The translations under genes and the position numbers were made by a program. Below the pieces are notes generated by a model. It searched no databases and was not told the origin of the DNA. It worked only from the letters and a program-made list of their open reading frames with translations. From Silene latifolia (taxonomy: Eukaryota > Streptophyta > Magnoliopsida > Caryophyllales > Caryophyllaceae): a stretch of 64,000 nt of DNA. Where the stretch lies: assembly GCF_048544455.1 (NCBI RefSeq), contig NC_133534.1, positions 124,520,269 to 124,584,268 of the forward strand, given 5' to 3'. This document shows positions 34,993 through 47,640 of this stretch, piece after piece. Position 1 is the stretch's first letter. The number at the start of each line of letters is the position of its first letter.

Positions 34993-36153
34993 TTACCAGG
35001 ATCGCACTGCTATGTGTGTCGTGATGATAGGTATACTTGACAAGGGTTCTCCTTTCTCTGGTTTAGCCAGTAAGGGTGGAGACGACAGGTACGATTTCAA
35101 GTCCTGAAAGGCTGCTTCATGCTCAGGTGTCCAATGAAACTGTTTATTTTTTCTAAGCAGGTTGTAAAATGTTTTACACCTTTCAGAAGATCTTGATATG
35201 AACCGGTTCAGGGCAGCTACCCGGCCTGTCAATTTCTGAATATCCTTTACGGACTTGGGTGACTGATGTTCCAGGATAGCTTTTATCTGTTCTGGGCTGG
35301 CCTCTATACCTCTTCTTGTCACCATGTATCGAAGGAACTTACCTGCAGAGACTCCGAAGTGACACTTTGCAGGGTTGAGTTTCATGTTGTATTTTTCCAA
35401 TATTTGAAATGCTATTTCCAAATGCTTCACATGATCTTCTGCGTTTTTAGATTTTACTACCATGTCGTCTATATAGACTTCCATGATATCACCTATTTGA
35501 TCCTTGAACATCATGTTGACCAGGCGCTGGTACATTGCCCCTGCATTCTTCAGGTCGAAAGGCATGGCCGTGTAACAGTATATGCCCCGGTCTGTAATGA
35601 ATGCAGTACTTTCCTGGTCAGCAGGGTGCATTTTTATTTGATTGAATCCACTGGAGGCATCCATGAATGTCAGCATCTCATGCCCTGCTGTGGCATCTAC
35701 CATGGCATCAATATGTGGCAGGGGAAACGGATCCTTAGGGCAGGCTTTGTTCAGGTCAGTGTAATCTACACAAACTCTCCATTTACCATTCTTTTCCTGC
35801 ACAACAACCACGTTAGCTAACCATTCAGGGTACATTACTTCCCTGATCATTCCCATATCCAGAAGTTTTTCCACTTCTTCATTAATTATTGCATTTCTTT
35901 CAGGTGCAAATTTTCGTCTTTTTTGTTGCACAGGCTTAAAAGATTGATCAATGTTAAGTTTATGTGTAATTACGTCAGCACTAATTCCATTAATATCAAA
36001 ATGAGACCAAGCAAACCAAGATGATTTATTCTTAAGAAATTTTACCAGTTCTGGCCTGGCATAGTCTGGGGCGTCATACCCTACTAGAACATACCTGTCA
36101 GGATACTCAGGGTCTAACATTACCTGATTGGTTTCCATCCTGGATGGTGCCAC
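34993..36153 (-). pseudogene. Element A reverse transcriptase
   Basis: An uninterrupted 386-codon frame with all gypsy RT blocks in order: FAWSHFDINGI, EWLANVVVVQEKNGKWRVCV near 35800, FMDASSGFNQIKMHP near 35655, and the catalytic YIDDMVVKS near 35465. The RT/RNase H junction follows at FHWTPEHEAAF near 35130. The normal MPF-GL is MPFDLKNAGA. The start codon is arbitrary because pol is made from a longer polyprotein. The frame shifts near 35000, just before the RNase H. Confidence 0.92.
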
Positions 36154-36269
36154 GTAAGTGCTCCTGATAGGGTACGGTAATTGCTATGCAAGAGACTTAC
36201 CTGCCTTGAAAGGCTTCGGGGCCGATGTATAGCATTCTTGGGCTGCTTTGTGTTCTCCTTTGATCGTGG

Positions 36270-36610
36270 CTATGCCCTAGTCTGCTGGTACCTTGATACA
36301 TTGATTATAGGTTGATGGTACGCCTTTAACATTATGGATCCAGGGCCTGCCCAGGATTGCATTGTAGGATGACATGCAATCCAGGACTCCAAATTTCTCA
36401 TAGGATGAGACTCCTTCAACATAAGTTGGAAGATGAATTTCTCCCAATATGCTTCTGGTTTCTCCACTGAACCCTACCAAAATGCTGGATTTCTTAGTGA
36501 TTTGATCTTCACCAATATTTATGGCTTTCAGTACATCAAGCATGATCAGGTTTACCGAGCTGCCTCCATCTACCAGGATCCTTCTTACTGTAGCAGTTCA
36601 AATATGCATA
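36270..36610 (-). pseudogene. Element A retropepsin
   Basis: The minus-strand frame around 36560-36600 reads RRILVDGGSSVNLIM, the Tat-type protease active site (D-G-G-S). It is followed by the downstream LDCMSSYNAILGRPW block near 36370, a typical end of the fold. A TAG interrupts the frame near 36278. It matures the Gag-Pol polyprotein. Confidence 0.82.
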
Positions 36611-36852
36611 GAAATTACCAGGCCATCATGATGAACATCAGGAATTCCTACCAGGTCACAATCACTGAAAGTGATTGATGGGACATGATCCGGTTTGGAG
36701 GGCGATGTAGTCCTCGGCGTCGTGGCTATCTTTTTTGCTGCTGAACTGGTCAGGCCACAGATTTCTGATCCACCAGATATGAATTTTACTTCATAGATTG
36801 CGGGTGGTGGAGGAAGGTTGCGGTCCTGTTTATGCTTCTGGTTCTCTTTGCC

Positions 36853-38233
36853 CTAGTCTGCATTTCTGCCTTTCGTCCTGATCAGGTCCTTTAGATATCC
36901 AGACTTCAACAGGTAGGCCACTTCTTTTCCCAGGGTGAAGCAATCATCCGTTGTATGTCCAATATCCATGTGGAATTCGCACCACTTGGAGTTGTCTCTC
37001 CTAGGGTTGGGATTTTCCACCTTCTTAGGCCATCTAACTACTGATCCCATGTTGTCACGTCTCTGGATCAATCCTGCAATATCAACACTGAAGTTATGCT
37101 CAGAAATAGGCGGGAAAACTTTAGCCTTACCTTGATACTCATATGCCAGGTTGACTTCTGAATGGTCTGGCCTGGAATATGGAGTAGGTCTGTAATTATT
37201 TCATTTGTTGCTCTTCCTATTATTCTATTCATAATCCTTTAATCCACTGGATGATCCGACTTTGTAGATTTTGTCTTCTTCCAGCCTGATATATGCAAGG
37301 GTCTTGGCCTGGACATCTTTGAAAGTATGGCAGTGATACTTAGTGAGTTCATTGTATAGGTCACTATGAGGTAGTAACCCCTGCCTGAACGCCTCCACTG
37401 CTGTTCCAACGTCACACCTAGGAATAGACACTTTTTCCTTGTTGAACCTGGCAAGGAATACCCTGAGAGTCTCTTCTGACTTCTGTGTAATCCTGTAAAG
37501 ATCACTGGACCGCTTCTCCAACTCCCTGCTGCTTGCAAACTGCTGGTTAAAGTTATTGATCAGGTTGGCAAAAGAATGGATGCTCCCAGTTGGCAGGTTG
37601 ATGTACCATTGTAGAGCAGGTCCGGTCAGGGTTGTTCCAAACCTCTTACACATGCAGACTTGCCTGGACGCACTGGGGATAGATGCAGCTAACATTTTCT
37701 GTTTATAGAGAGCTACATGATTCTATGGATCTGTGGTCCCATCATAAATCTTCATTGACGGAATCACAAATTTTTTAAGCAGATCCACTTTTGCTATTTC
37801 TTCTATAAAGGGCGAATTAGCATAGCTATCAGGGGCAGCTTCCTCCAAGCTGGCTGGAACTCCAGGTATTTTTCGAATTTTTCATTTAGCTTCTTGATTT
37901 CCTAGACTACTGCCATCATGATGGCTGCAGATTCATCAGGTTTTTCATTGTTATTTTTTGGCTCACCATCGCCATCATTGATAAACTTAGAGCCACTTGG
38001 GCTCCCAAAGCTGGAAAAATCAATGTTTTTGATAATTGATGCAAATGGTGGTCCTGGATGGAATCTAGAGACTGCTCCTTGGGTTTTTTCCAATTTTTGT
38101 TCAGAGCTGACTCAGATTCTCTTAATTGAAGGATTTCAGCCTCAGTTTAGGCTACCTTGTCATTCAAACCTTTCAACTCAGCTAGTTGTTGGAGGGCTGC
38201 TTTCAATTGTTCTTCGATGGTAGGCTGGGCCAT
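36853..38233 (-). pseudogene. Element A gag
   Basis: Gag probably starts at the ATG at 38231-38233 (MAQPTIEEQLKAAL). A TAG follows after about 30 codons and a frame change near 38095. The central capsid-like domain (37695-37225) is well preserved, with ALQWYINLPTGSI and the SLRxF-like phrase EETLRVFLARFNKE, as in the retrotransposon gag family. A CX2HX4HX4C-like knuckle (CEFHMDIGHTTDDC) is at about 36970. Gag assembles the cytoplasmic particle. Confidence 0.85.
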
Positions 38234-38292
38234 TTTTGTAGGTTATTTGGATTTTTGTAAGATAAGGAAAAAAAGATTTTAAAGAGCTAGAT

Positions 38293-38312
38293 GCCCCACG
38301 GTGGGCGACAAT
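38293..38312 (-). promoter_or_regulatory. Element A primer-binding site
   Basis: On the element strand TGTCGCCCACCGTGGGGC follows the LTR after two bases. Many Tat elements have a CGCCCACCGTGGGGC stretch at this place. The tRNA was not identified. Confidence 0.7.
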
Positions 38313-38979
38313 TGTTTTGTATGGATTTTGCGCAAAGCGAAATCAGGTCAGGGTAGGTCTAGGCAGGGTTAACTAGCTCGAACTTATCTGTGAATATGTT
38401 GGGCAGGCTACGAAACTAGAAAAGTAAAGTAAGATAAATAAACAATAATAAGACAAGCAATTTATACGTGGAAAACCCTTAAATGGGAAAAAACCACGGG
38501 CACCAAGCCAGAAGAGGATTTCACTATAATATTGAGTATTTAGCACAAATGATTGTAATATAGCTTGAATATCGTATGGGAGTATTGCTAGAGTATTGTA
38601 TTGAGTGTGAGTATTGTTGTATATCCCTCAAATAATCAACAAGTACTTCCTTATATAGTCCATGCTGAACGGCTGCTGGATCTTCTATATTAATGCTGAA
38701 TATTCTGCCTTAATTGTTTGGTTTAATGCGCATTATTGCTCCCTTAATTGTTGTCCTTTATTACAAAATCTTCTCCATTAATGCTCTAATTTTCACCCGT
38801 ATAAATTCAATAATATAGTCATTGAATTGGTCAAATATTGTCTTTATATTTTGACTGTTGTCCTCTCCATGGCTGGCACCATTCTTCTTGTACCTTGGTG
38901 GCTTGACGTCCTGACACCCTGATTGTAAGGCAAGGCTGGAATATTATCCTGAAATATCTGCGGATTTCCAGGCCTAACA
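38313..38979 (-). repeat. Element A right (5') LTR
   Basis: 667 bp, TGTTTTGTATGG...CCTAACA, intact. TSD GTTAC follows at 38980-38984, after which the RNase H frame of O resumes. Confidence 0.93.
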
Positions 38980-39049
38980 GTTACCAAGGGAAGGGCAGTC
39001 GCCGATTTCCTAGCAGAAAATCCCGTCAACGAGGATCCAACGACCGACA

Positions 39050-39519
39050 CATGGTCACTCCCTGACGAAGACATCCTTTGTGCCGACACCAACGCGTGAG
39101 ACCTACACTTCGACGGTGCATCAAACCTGAGAGGCTTCGGGGTAGGAATCCTTCTAATATCACTAGAAGAGGGACACCTTCCGATCGCAGTCAAAATAGA
39201 CTTCGCCGTCATCAACAATGCCACTGAATACGAAGCATGCCTCATCGGCGTACAAGCAGCCATAACACCTGGCATCAAGAGGTTGAGAGTCCACATCTAT
39301 TCTTCACTCATTATCAATCCAGTGTCCGGATCATGGAAAATCCGAAGTGACAACTTAGCACCACACCAAGCAAAAATTAACCAGGAGGCCAAATTATTGA
39401 ACCAAATCAACTACTTCAACTTGCCATGGGAGGAAAACCAATTCGTCGATGCCCTAGCAAAACTTGTCGCGCTCATTAACATACCCGACAACATGACATC
39501 CATGCTCTTGTGTGTCTAA
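39050..39519 (+). pseudogene. Element O second (archaeal-type) RNase H
   Basis: The frame contains LHFDGASNLRGFGVGILL near 39105, NNATEYEACLIG near 39215, SSLIINPVSGSWKIRSD near 39302-39350 and EENQFVDALAKL near 39430. This is the full block order of the second RNase H of Tat/Ogre elements. A TGA at about 39098 stands upstream of the catalytic DGA. The frame ends at 39517-39519. Confidence 0.85.
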
Positions 39520-40166
39520 AGAAGGATCGAACTAGCTCACATATGTGCCATCAACAACGATAAGGGAAACCATGTCGAAACTTGGTACGAAGCCATCCTC
39601 AACTACAAAACCAAAAACGAATTCTCTCCCAACTCTGATACAAGAGGACAAAGAGCCATCGGTTTACTAGCATCGCAATTCGTGATAAACCAATAGCAAC
39701 TATCTAAAAGAACACCCCAGGGGATCCTCCTCCTTTGCATTGACCACAACAATGCCAAGAAAGTCATGGAAGAGGTCCATGATGGAGAATGTGACCCTCC
39801 GATGAGCGCAATGTTGCTAGCCCGAAAAATCATGTGGTTATGCTACTACTGGACCACCATGGAAGCCGACTGCAGAAACTACATCAAACTACACATATCA
39901 CCATCCTTTTTATACACCTTGACATCACCCTGGCCTTTCTCGACTTGGGGCATCGACATCATCGGCAAAGTCAATCCGATAGGCACCAAAGGACATTGCT
40001 TTGTCCTCTTTGCAATCGGCTACTTCACCAAATGGATAGAAGCATATGCAGTCTTGACCGCCAATTAAGTGGCCAAGTTCATCCAAAACAACATCATCTA
40101 CAGATATGGGGCACCCCATGAAATCATAAGCGATCAAGGCTCACACTTCCGGGCCGAAACGTAAGC
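39520..40166 (+). pseudogene. Element O integrase (5' part)
   Basis: Shows the zinc-binding-like LARKIMWLCYYWTTMEADC near 39815, SPWPFSTWGIDIIGK (first catalytic Asp) near 39925 and EIISDQGSHF (second Asp) near 40120. About 30 residues seem to be missing between the zinc region and the core. Stops occur near 39694 and 40066. The frame is severed by D before the third catalytic acid. Confidence 0.82.
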
Positions 40167-41695
40167 TGAAGAGTCTATCGATCCGATATACTTAAGAGGT
40201 GGGGGTGAATTAAGTATACGTAAATGTGTCCACTTTTTCGATTTGTATGAGCGTGATGTGTTAATTAATTACTTGAAGATTATGAATTAAACTCAACTAA
40301 CTAATTAACAATGTAAAGCATAAATAATGAAATAAAGAAAGATGCAAAGGACACACGATATTTGAAATAGTTCAGCTTCACACGTTGAAGCCTACGTCCA
40401 CTATTCTCGATTAATAATTTTAATACTTTTCTACGGATTACAAAATTATCAATCCACTCGTACAACTAACTTTAGTTGTAACTCAATTGAGTACCGTTAA
40501 ATACTCGGATTTTTCTAACTTACGTTAATAAGAAAGCACTTGATTGTTCTTTTAAGTTGTTCACACAATTGAACGAGTAAGAAACAATATAAAGTACTAT
40601 TGTCCAATAACATAATTTATGAAAGCAAATAACAATATGAAGCACGACTTTTCGTAAGGATTATCAAATTGCAAAAAGAAATTAATTACTCAATAAAACG
40701 TTTACTTGATTTTACAAAGGATCTTTTTAATTGCAAAAAGTTGATTTAAAACAATGAAGTACTTATGTATATATATAGCAGAGAAGAGAGCTAGGTTTTT
40801 TACGAAACCCTAAAGGTGTCGTGCGGCCCTTATGAATTGTTTCACAAGAAACAAATCTTATCTTCTCTTAATTTTAATTGATTAATATCTTATCACAAGT
40901 AATTAAGGTAAATCTATAAGTTTTTAAGATAAGAAAGTATCTTTACAATAGCTTATTCTATATTTGACCTAATAGATTACTTGTGTAAGGAGATAGGACG
41001 AAGTGGACGAAGGCTCATAAGCCTACCGTCTAAATTCGAAACCCTAGAGGAAATATTAATACATGAATTAGGGTTTAGATCTAGATATATTTGAGAACCC
41101 TAGATAGCATGACAACTCATAAGTTTTTTTTACTAATCAATAGGATATTCATATATCTATTTGAATTTATCAAACCCGTATCCCCTTTCTAATATACATA
41201 CACATATTTTCGAAAAATATATATAAATATTTGAACTTCGAAAATCGATTTTAAAACCCTAAAATCGTGACTTCATACTTCAACCTAAAGTTATAGGTCA
41301 ATTGACTATAACATTAAGCTTGGTAAATAAAGTTATAGGTGAAATAGCTATTACTTTACCTTCTCAATTTTACTTTCATAAATACCGTTAATGGACGATG
41401 TCCTATACTAGCTAATCTTCCTGGAGATCTTCAGTATAGGGGTCATCTCTTCATCTTGATCATAAGCTCTTCATCTTAAGCTTCTTAAAGACTTGATCAT
41501 GACTTTTGCTTGAGTAATCATTGCAGTCAACAATGCTTTTAAGAATCTTCAATGTTATAGCTCGAGTAGCTATAACATTACCTTAGCGTTGCTCTACAAA
41601 TCTTTAATGTTATAGCCATGAATGCTATAACATCGCGTGCTTATATGTAATACTTATTAAATCTAACAAAGACTAAACACACGATTACGAGCAGC

Positions 41696-41758
<63 letters not shown>

Positions 41759-41808
41759 AATAAGATTTTTTTGTCATTATCAAAACATAACATATAATTA
41801 TATGGTCA
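40167..41808 (-). repeat. Element D left (3') LTR
   Basis: Starts TGAAGAGTC. The end is placed at GGTCA (41804-41808) because the polypurine tract follows at once. Contains a (TA)n then (AAT)n microsatellite at 41699-41763 near its end. Matches 49208-50738 up to the microsatellite. Confidence 0.85.
41699..41763. repeat. (TA)n(AAT)n microsatellite in D left LTR
   Basis: About 45 bp of TA followed by about seven AAT units. The corresponding tract in the right LTR is a longer (TA)n(GA)n and marks the insertion site of element E. Confidence 0.95.
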
Positions 41809-41826
41809 AAAAAATTCCCCCTTTTT
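41809..41826 (-). promoter_or_regulatory. Element D polypurine tract
   Basis: Minus strand AAAAAGGGGGAATTTTTT, preceded by GTCATCATC, which is the SIRE-type context just before the 3' LTR. Confidence 0.75.
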
Positions 41827-42285
41827 GATGATGACAAGTCTCTCATGATTTATGACTAAGTAAAAGTTCCCCCTCAACATAATACTACAAATATTATAGT
41901 CAGTCGAACGCAAGAACAAGCTACTTATATTCAAAGTTATAGCATCTAAGGACCTTAAGAGATAAAAGGTTCTGACATGGAGCAAGCTTAGGCAAATACT
42001 TAAGTCACGGTCATTTCTTCCCCCTCTTGACATCATGGAAATTATGAGAACAAGACATAAAACAACTAGAATAATATATAGACCGAGGAAAGAAATAAAC
42101 ATTCAAACACATATTATAGAACGAGAAACGAGTCTACGAAGGCATGCATAATAAAATATGTCTAATACAAACCGAAAGTATTAAAGTCTATGGGCTGTAT
42201 AAACAAAATACGCCAATGGGCCGAATAGACATAAAATTTTAAAGGAGCAAAATGAAATGGGGCAAGGGGTAGGATTAGGACGGGT
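41827..42285 (-). other. Element D 3' noncoding region
   Basis: Between the extra ORF and the polypurine tract. No coding signal on either strand beyond an unsupported 98-codon frame (42102-41806). Confidence 0.55.
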
Positions 42286-43853
42286 TTAAGGAATGTTGTG
42301 CTTCACAACATTGGGGTTCACATAGCCGGTACGAGTCCTAAACTCGAGGGAATCAAGACGATCAAAGCAAGACTGCACATGATTTGCTTGTGCTGTGAGA
42401 CATGCCTCAAAATTAAGCACGTTTAGAGACAAAGCTTTTGTTGTCTCGAAAATAAGTCTCATCTCCGCACGCATAGCTTTTCCTTCCCGTCATATAGCTC
42501 CGCCTTGTCTTGCCAAATTAGCCAATAAGTGAGATTGATGTATGCACTCACGAGCCGCTCTATCCGAATCCTTAGCCATTATCTCAACTCGTCCTTCTAA
42601 CCCACGCATGTAGGCTAGGACCTCGACATTCCCCACATCATTAGAAACTGGAGCCACGACTTTCTCCTTTGCCATACCCGCCACTAACTCCGTAATCATC
42701 TTATTTTGAGCATCCATTTTTTCACAAATACTCGTCATAAATGAGACCAATTTTTGTTCCACGACCACCAACACATCCTAAGACTTTTCCACCACACTTC
42801 CTTTTGACAGAAAAATTAACTCTGGCCCAACCGCGACCACTTTCATCAACTTAAGATGCGTATCACACAACTCATCTTTAACCATCACCAATAGCTATTC
42901 GGACTAACAACTCCCTTATGTTCCAACAAACGCGAAATCCACATACCGTAAGGCAAATCCAAAGTAGTGTAGAATTTGTCCTCGGTTACGGAAATACTCG
43001 TTTGAATAATACGGTGAAAAATAAGCAGCGGAAGACTAACCTTTTCACGCTCAAGCCATTTAAACACCAACACCATCTCATAGCTTGATAACTTGTCTCG
43101 GCCTCCTCGCCTTGGAACCATCGTGTTCCATAGGAAATTTAAAAAGAATTTCAACTTAAGCGAAAACGCACCCGCCAACATATTACTTGAACCCGTAGCA
43201 CCATCGATGACATCTCCCCACTCCGAACTCTTCCTCGAAAAATAGAGTGTGAAAATAATCGATGGAGATTGTGACTTCGGACTCATTAACAACCGCATGC
43301 AACACATTCTTCTTAATTGAAACTAAAGCATAAAATTGGATTACCTCAATAGGATAAATTGGACTGATCATGGAGCAAATCTTGGTCCATTCTTGGAAAG
43401 TCAAGAAATCGGTGAAGAATTGCAAAGCTTCAATCTTTGTATACCATTTTGCAGGATAAGACCGTCCTCCATGAATACCATATCGCAAAAGACGATTCAC
43501 CCGAGTCATTTCCTCCTTGGTAAAACGAACTTTATCAAGACCCATAATCGTATCACTCAGCATATATTCTCAAAACAGGGTTCTTTGATACCATCACGGC
43601 TAACCAAAACTTTCGTCTCTTCAACCGAGTCCTCAACACCAACAACTTTCTTTTTACCTTTATGTAGCTTACGGCGCTTTCCCTCGATGGTAGTTTCAAC
43701 TCAGTTATGATCGAGATTGGTGGGTTTTGGGTTTGGTTGAGGTAAGGAGGTGGTTGCGGTTTGATTGGGTTTATTGCATGGCGGGTTTGGTGACCCGGTC
43801 TTAGTAGATGACCGAGCTGAGGGTGAGTTGAGTCGGGTTGTGGGTGGAGACAT
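42286..43853 (-). pseudogene. Extra 3' ORF of SIRE-like element D
   Basis: A minus-strand coding remnant lies between RNase H and the 3' LTR. It can start at the ATG at 43851-43853 with a Pro/Ser/Thr-rich N terminus (MSPPTTRLNSPSARSST), then basic KGKRRKLHKGKKK-like residues. A central domain follows (43563-42885) with phrases such as ALVSIKKNVLHAVVNES. The C terminus (42774-42286) is predicted coiled coil. A stop near 43700 and frame changes near 43580, 43190 and 42880 break it. SIRE-type elements often carry an ORF here that has been called envelope-like. I see no clear transmembrane segment or signal peptide, so the role is unknown. Confidence 0.6.
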
Positions 43854-44362
43854 GATTATGATAGATGGTGAGGTTGAGTGTGGGAGAGTTTTAAGAAATT
43901 GAAAAATTTTGAGATTTGTGATGGTGATGGAGACGTGAGGGAGATGGAGTATTTAAGGAGTGGTAAATAATTGAATTATGGTAGGAGTAGGATAGTGATT
44001 ATAGGCGGCTAAAAGATTAGGTAAGATTCTTTCCCTTTTTTTTTTATAAGGATAGATTTTATTAGGATAAATCTTTTCATAAGATATGGTAAATATATGG
44101 TGATAGATATTTGGTAAGTCACATGGGACAAGATATGGTAAAAAGGATAGAGATATATGATGAGATTTTCGGCCAAAAGTATTGTGACGGAGGAGTTTGG
44201 TTCGTAATTAAACATAAAGTATATATGACTAGCAGACGGAATTTTATCGTAAAATAATATAATATTTAACAAGAATATACTTGTAGTGGAAAATACGGGT
44301 ATAGTCGTACAATCTCGTCTATTTCTAGTCAGTCATAAAGATCGTAAATGTTTGTGACAAGT
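43854..44362 (-). other. Element D spacer between pol and the extra ORF
   Basis: About 500 bp, AT-rich and non-coding. The homopolymer at 44034-44043 is T-rich. No gene seen. Confidence 0.5.
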
Positions 44363-47300
44363 TTAGGTGCCACCAATTAAACCAATTTCCAACCGTAAAA
44401 TCTCAAAACGTTCTTTGGCCAAAGACTTCGTCAAAATATCTGCCCATTGTTTTTCTGTACTACAAAATTCAAGTTTTATATTCCCCTTATCGACATGGTC
44501 GCATAGAAAATGGTGTCGAATATCAGTATGCTTCGTACAAGAGTGTTGTGCTGGGTTTTTGGAAATAATTATAGCACTCGTATTATAACATAAAATAGGA
44601 ATGCATCCTACATCTATACCATAATCTCATAGTTGTTGCTTAAGCCATAAAAGTTGAGAACATACCAAAGCGGCAACAATATATTCGGCTACAGCAGTAG
44701 ATAAGGTAACAAAATTTTGCTTCTTTGACCCCCACATTATAATGCACAGTCCAACAAACGTAGTGATGCCTGAAGTACTTTTTCTATCAAGCGAGCAACC
44801 TGCATAATCTGCATCTGAATACCCAATGAGATCAAAATTACACCCAAGAGGATACCACAAATATAATTTAGACGTGCCAATTAAATACCTCAAGATTCTC
44901 TTAACTGCTATCATATGCGATTCTTTAGGGCACGATTGAAATCGAGCACACACGCATACACTAAACATAATATAAGGGCGACTAGCAGTTAAATATAAGA
45001 GTGAACCAATCATACCTCAATAAGTCATTTCATCAACAGACTTACCGTCTTCATCTAATGTCAATTTCTTATCTGTGACCATAGGAGTGGACATTTAATG
45101 AGAATTTTCCATTCCAAATTTTCTGATTAGTTCCTTGATGTATTTTTGCTGGTGGATCATAATGCCTTCGCTAGTTTGTTGAATTTCAAGTCCAAGGAAG
45201 AACTTGAGTTCTCTCATCATGCTCATTTAAAACTCTGAGGTCATCAATTCTGAAAAATACTTACACAATTTATCATTAGTTGAACCAAAGATGATATCCT
45301 CAACGTAAATTTGTACAACTAATAAATCAGAACCCTCAGATTTTAGAAACAAGGTCTTGTCAACAGATCCTCTCTTAAAATTGCTTTCATGTAGAAATTT
45401 AGACAATATGTCGTACCAAGCCCTGGGAGCTTGTTTTAAACCGTATAACGCTTTATCTAATTTATAAACAAACTTGCTATTTAAAAATCCAGTGGGTTGC
45501 TCAACAAATATTTCTTCATTCAAATAACCGTTAAGGAATGCAGTCTTAATATCCATTTGAAACAGTTTCATTCCTTTGTGAGCTGCAAAGGCTATTAATA
45601 ATCTGATAGCCTCTAGACGAGAAACGGAAGCGAAGGTCTCGTTATAATCAATCCATTCTTGTTGATTGTACCCTTATACAACCAATCTAGCTTTGTTACG
45701 TACAATAACTCCCGTATCATCCAACTTATTTCTAAAGACCCATCTTGTGCCAATAACAGATCTATCTTTAGGTCTAGGAACCAAGTGCCACACTTTATTT
45801 CTTTCAAATTGTTGCAACTCTTCTTGCATGGCAACGATCCAGTATGATTCAGCAAGGGCTTCTTTGATATTGGTAGGTTCAATAGTGGAGAGAAAAGAAT
45901 AAAAGGAGTAAAAGTTATTCAATTCTCTACGAGTTTGAACACCTCTCCTTAAATTTCCAAGAATGTTCTCCATGGGATGAGAATCTTTATATTTCCATTT
46001 CTTAGAGACTGAAGACTCGTCATTGTTATTTAAACTGGGATCATCTTCTTTAAATGATTGGGATCCAAGAATAGTTCCCCTTGAGTTTAACCCTGGGGTT
46101 ATAGTAGAATCAGGTATAACTCTTGATTCTATACCTTGGTTTGGATTTGAAGTTATAGCTTCATCAGGTATAACTTTAGTTTCCAAGTTCTTGTTTTGAG
46201 AGGAAGTTATAGTATCATCAACTATAACCTCAGCTGTCTTTCCCTTTTCATTTAAAGGATTTCCGCGTTCATCATTTGTTCCTTCAATTTCTTTGTCTTC
46301 CTCATCCAGCTCTGGCGGATCACCTCTAGATAGACGGAAATCAGGTTCGTTCATATCTTCTTCCTCGGTGGATAAAGTGCTCTTATTAAAAACCTTATAT
46401 GCTTTACTATGATTAGAATATCCAACTAAAACTGCTTCATCGCTTCTGGGATCAAATTTACTTAAACGATTTTTGCCATTATTATGGACATAACATTTAC
46501 TCCCGAAGCAACGAAGATGAGATATGTTTGGTTTTCGTCCTCTAAGAAGCTCATACGGAGTCTTCTAATGATAGGTCTAATCAAAGCTCGATTATGAACA
46601 TAGCATGCAATACTAATAGCTTCAGCCCAAAAATTACGAGGTAGACCACTACACAACAGCATAGTGCGTGCCATATCCTCTAGTGTTCTATTCATACGTT
46701 CAACAATGCCGTTTTGTTGTGGGGTTCGTGATGCAGAAAAATTATGTCCTACACCATTTTCCCTACAGAATTCTATAAAAGCATGATTATCAAATTCGGT
46801 ACCGTGATCAGTACGTATAGAAACTAATTTTGACTGATACTTATTTTGGGCAAGCTTCATTAGAACTACAATTAAATTCATTGAAAGATTCATCTTTTTA
46901 ACTTAGAAAGAGAGGCCAGACGTACCTAGAATAATCATCTAGTAGAACAAAAACATACCGGGATCTACCTCTACTTCTTACCTTCATTGGGCCACAGAGA
47001 TCCATATGTACTAGTTCCAGTGGTTCTTTGGTGCTTACCACTCTCTTAGGTTTGAATGACGATATCACAAGTTTGCAGCGAGCACACGAGTCACATAGCG
47101 TTTCTTTGTCAAATTTGAGTGACGGTAGCCCTTCAACCAAATCCCATTTCTTGAGTTTATTTAGTATGGTAGAGCTAGTGTGAGTAAACCTTTTATGCCA
47201 TAAGCACGAATCATCTAAAGTAGCTTTCATGCATGTAAACGAGTTAGTAGGAATTGCATTCAAATCAATCATGTAGACCTTCCTTTTACGATGTCCTTCA

Positions 47301-47640
47301 AGAATAAAACTACTTGTTCCTTCAATTATTATTCGACAGGTATCTGAATGAAAAACGACTTTATTTCCCTTGTCACATAATTGAGAGATACTGAGTATAT
47401 TATGCTTGAGTCCTCTAACAAAATAAACATCACTAATTGCATGAGAAGTAGTAATAATGACCTTACAACACCAACAACCTTACCTTTCTTGTTATCTCTA
47501 AAGGTAACCTTACCTCTATCAAATGGTTCAAGTGAAAGAAATAGGTTTATATTTCCATTCATATGCCTTGAACAACCCCTATCAAGGTACCATAGATTAT
47601 TTTCGTTCACCACAACCTGCAAGGAGATTAGATATAGTTT
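44363..47640 (-). pseudogene. Element D pol: protease, integrase, RT, RNase H
   Basis: Minus strand. Protease WYLDRGCSRHM near 47590 has D-R-G where copia elements have D-S-G. Pre-integrase LWHKRFTH and CDSCARCK are followed by the integrase core with HMDLCGP, IRTDHGTEF and QNGIVERMNRT (46898-46680), all three acids present. The RT frame (45571-45227) has FQMDIKTAFLNGYLNEE, ALYGLKQAPRAWY and YVEDIIFGS near 45300. The first Asp of YVDD is Glu. RNase H (45013-44370) includes GYSDADYAGCSLDRKSTSG and ends at TAA 44363-44365. Stops and frameshifts occur near 47275, 46895, 46455, 45670, 45225, 45015 and 44627. The two catalytic substitutions alone would inactivate protease and RT. Confidence 0.88.

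Larger units (their letters stand above)
11187..38979 (-). mobile_element. Element A: Tat-lineage Ty3/gypsy (Retand-like), interrupted
   Basis: This minus-strand gypsy element is inserted in the RNase H of element O. Its own length is about 10.0 kb (two 667-bp LTRs and 8,670 bp internal) after removal of the copia insertion B (11680-29463 plus one ATAAA copy). Order on the minus strand: LTR, PBS, gag, protease, RT, RNase H, archaeal-type second RNase H, integrase, then an antisense (plus-strand) spliced gene, polypurine tract, LTR. The second RNase H downstream of the first is diagnostic of the Tat branch. The antisense ORF and layout recall Retand and related elements. By-eye LTR divergence is about 5%. 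Confidence 0.9.
38980..40166 (+). mobile_element. Element O, right part (resumed)
   Basis: Direct continuation of O after removal of A: end of the first RNase H (GRAVADFLAENP), second RNase H, integrase. It is cut at 40166/40167 inside the integrase by element D. The rest of O, including its 3' LTR, is not in the window. Confidence 0.85.

Noticed and set aside
35266..35820. 184-codon plus-strand frame
   Set aside because: Shadow of the intact RT frame on the minus strand.
34993..36153. Endogenous pararetrovirus (caulimovirid) origin of the RT
   Set aside because: LTRs, TSDs, an integrase and a second RNase H are present, and no movement or coat protein is seen. It is a gypsy retrotransposon.
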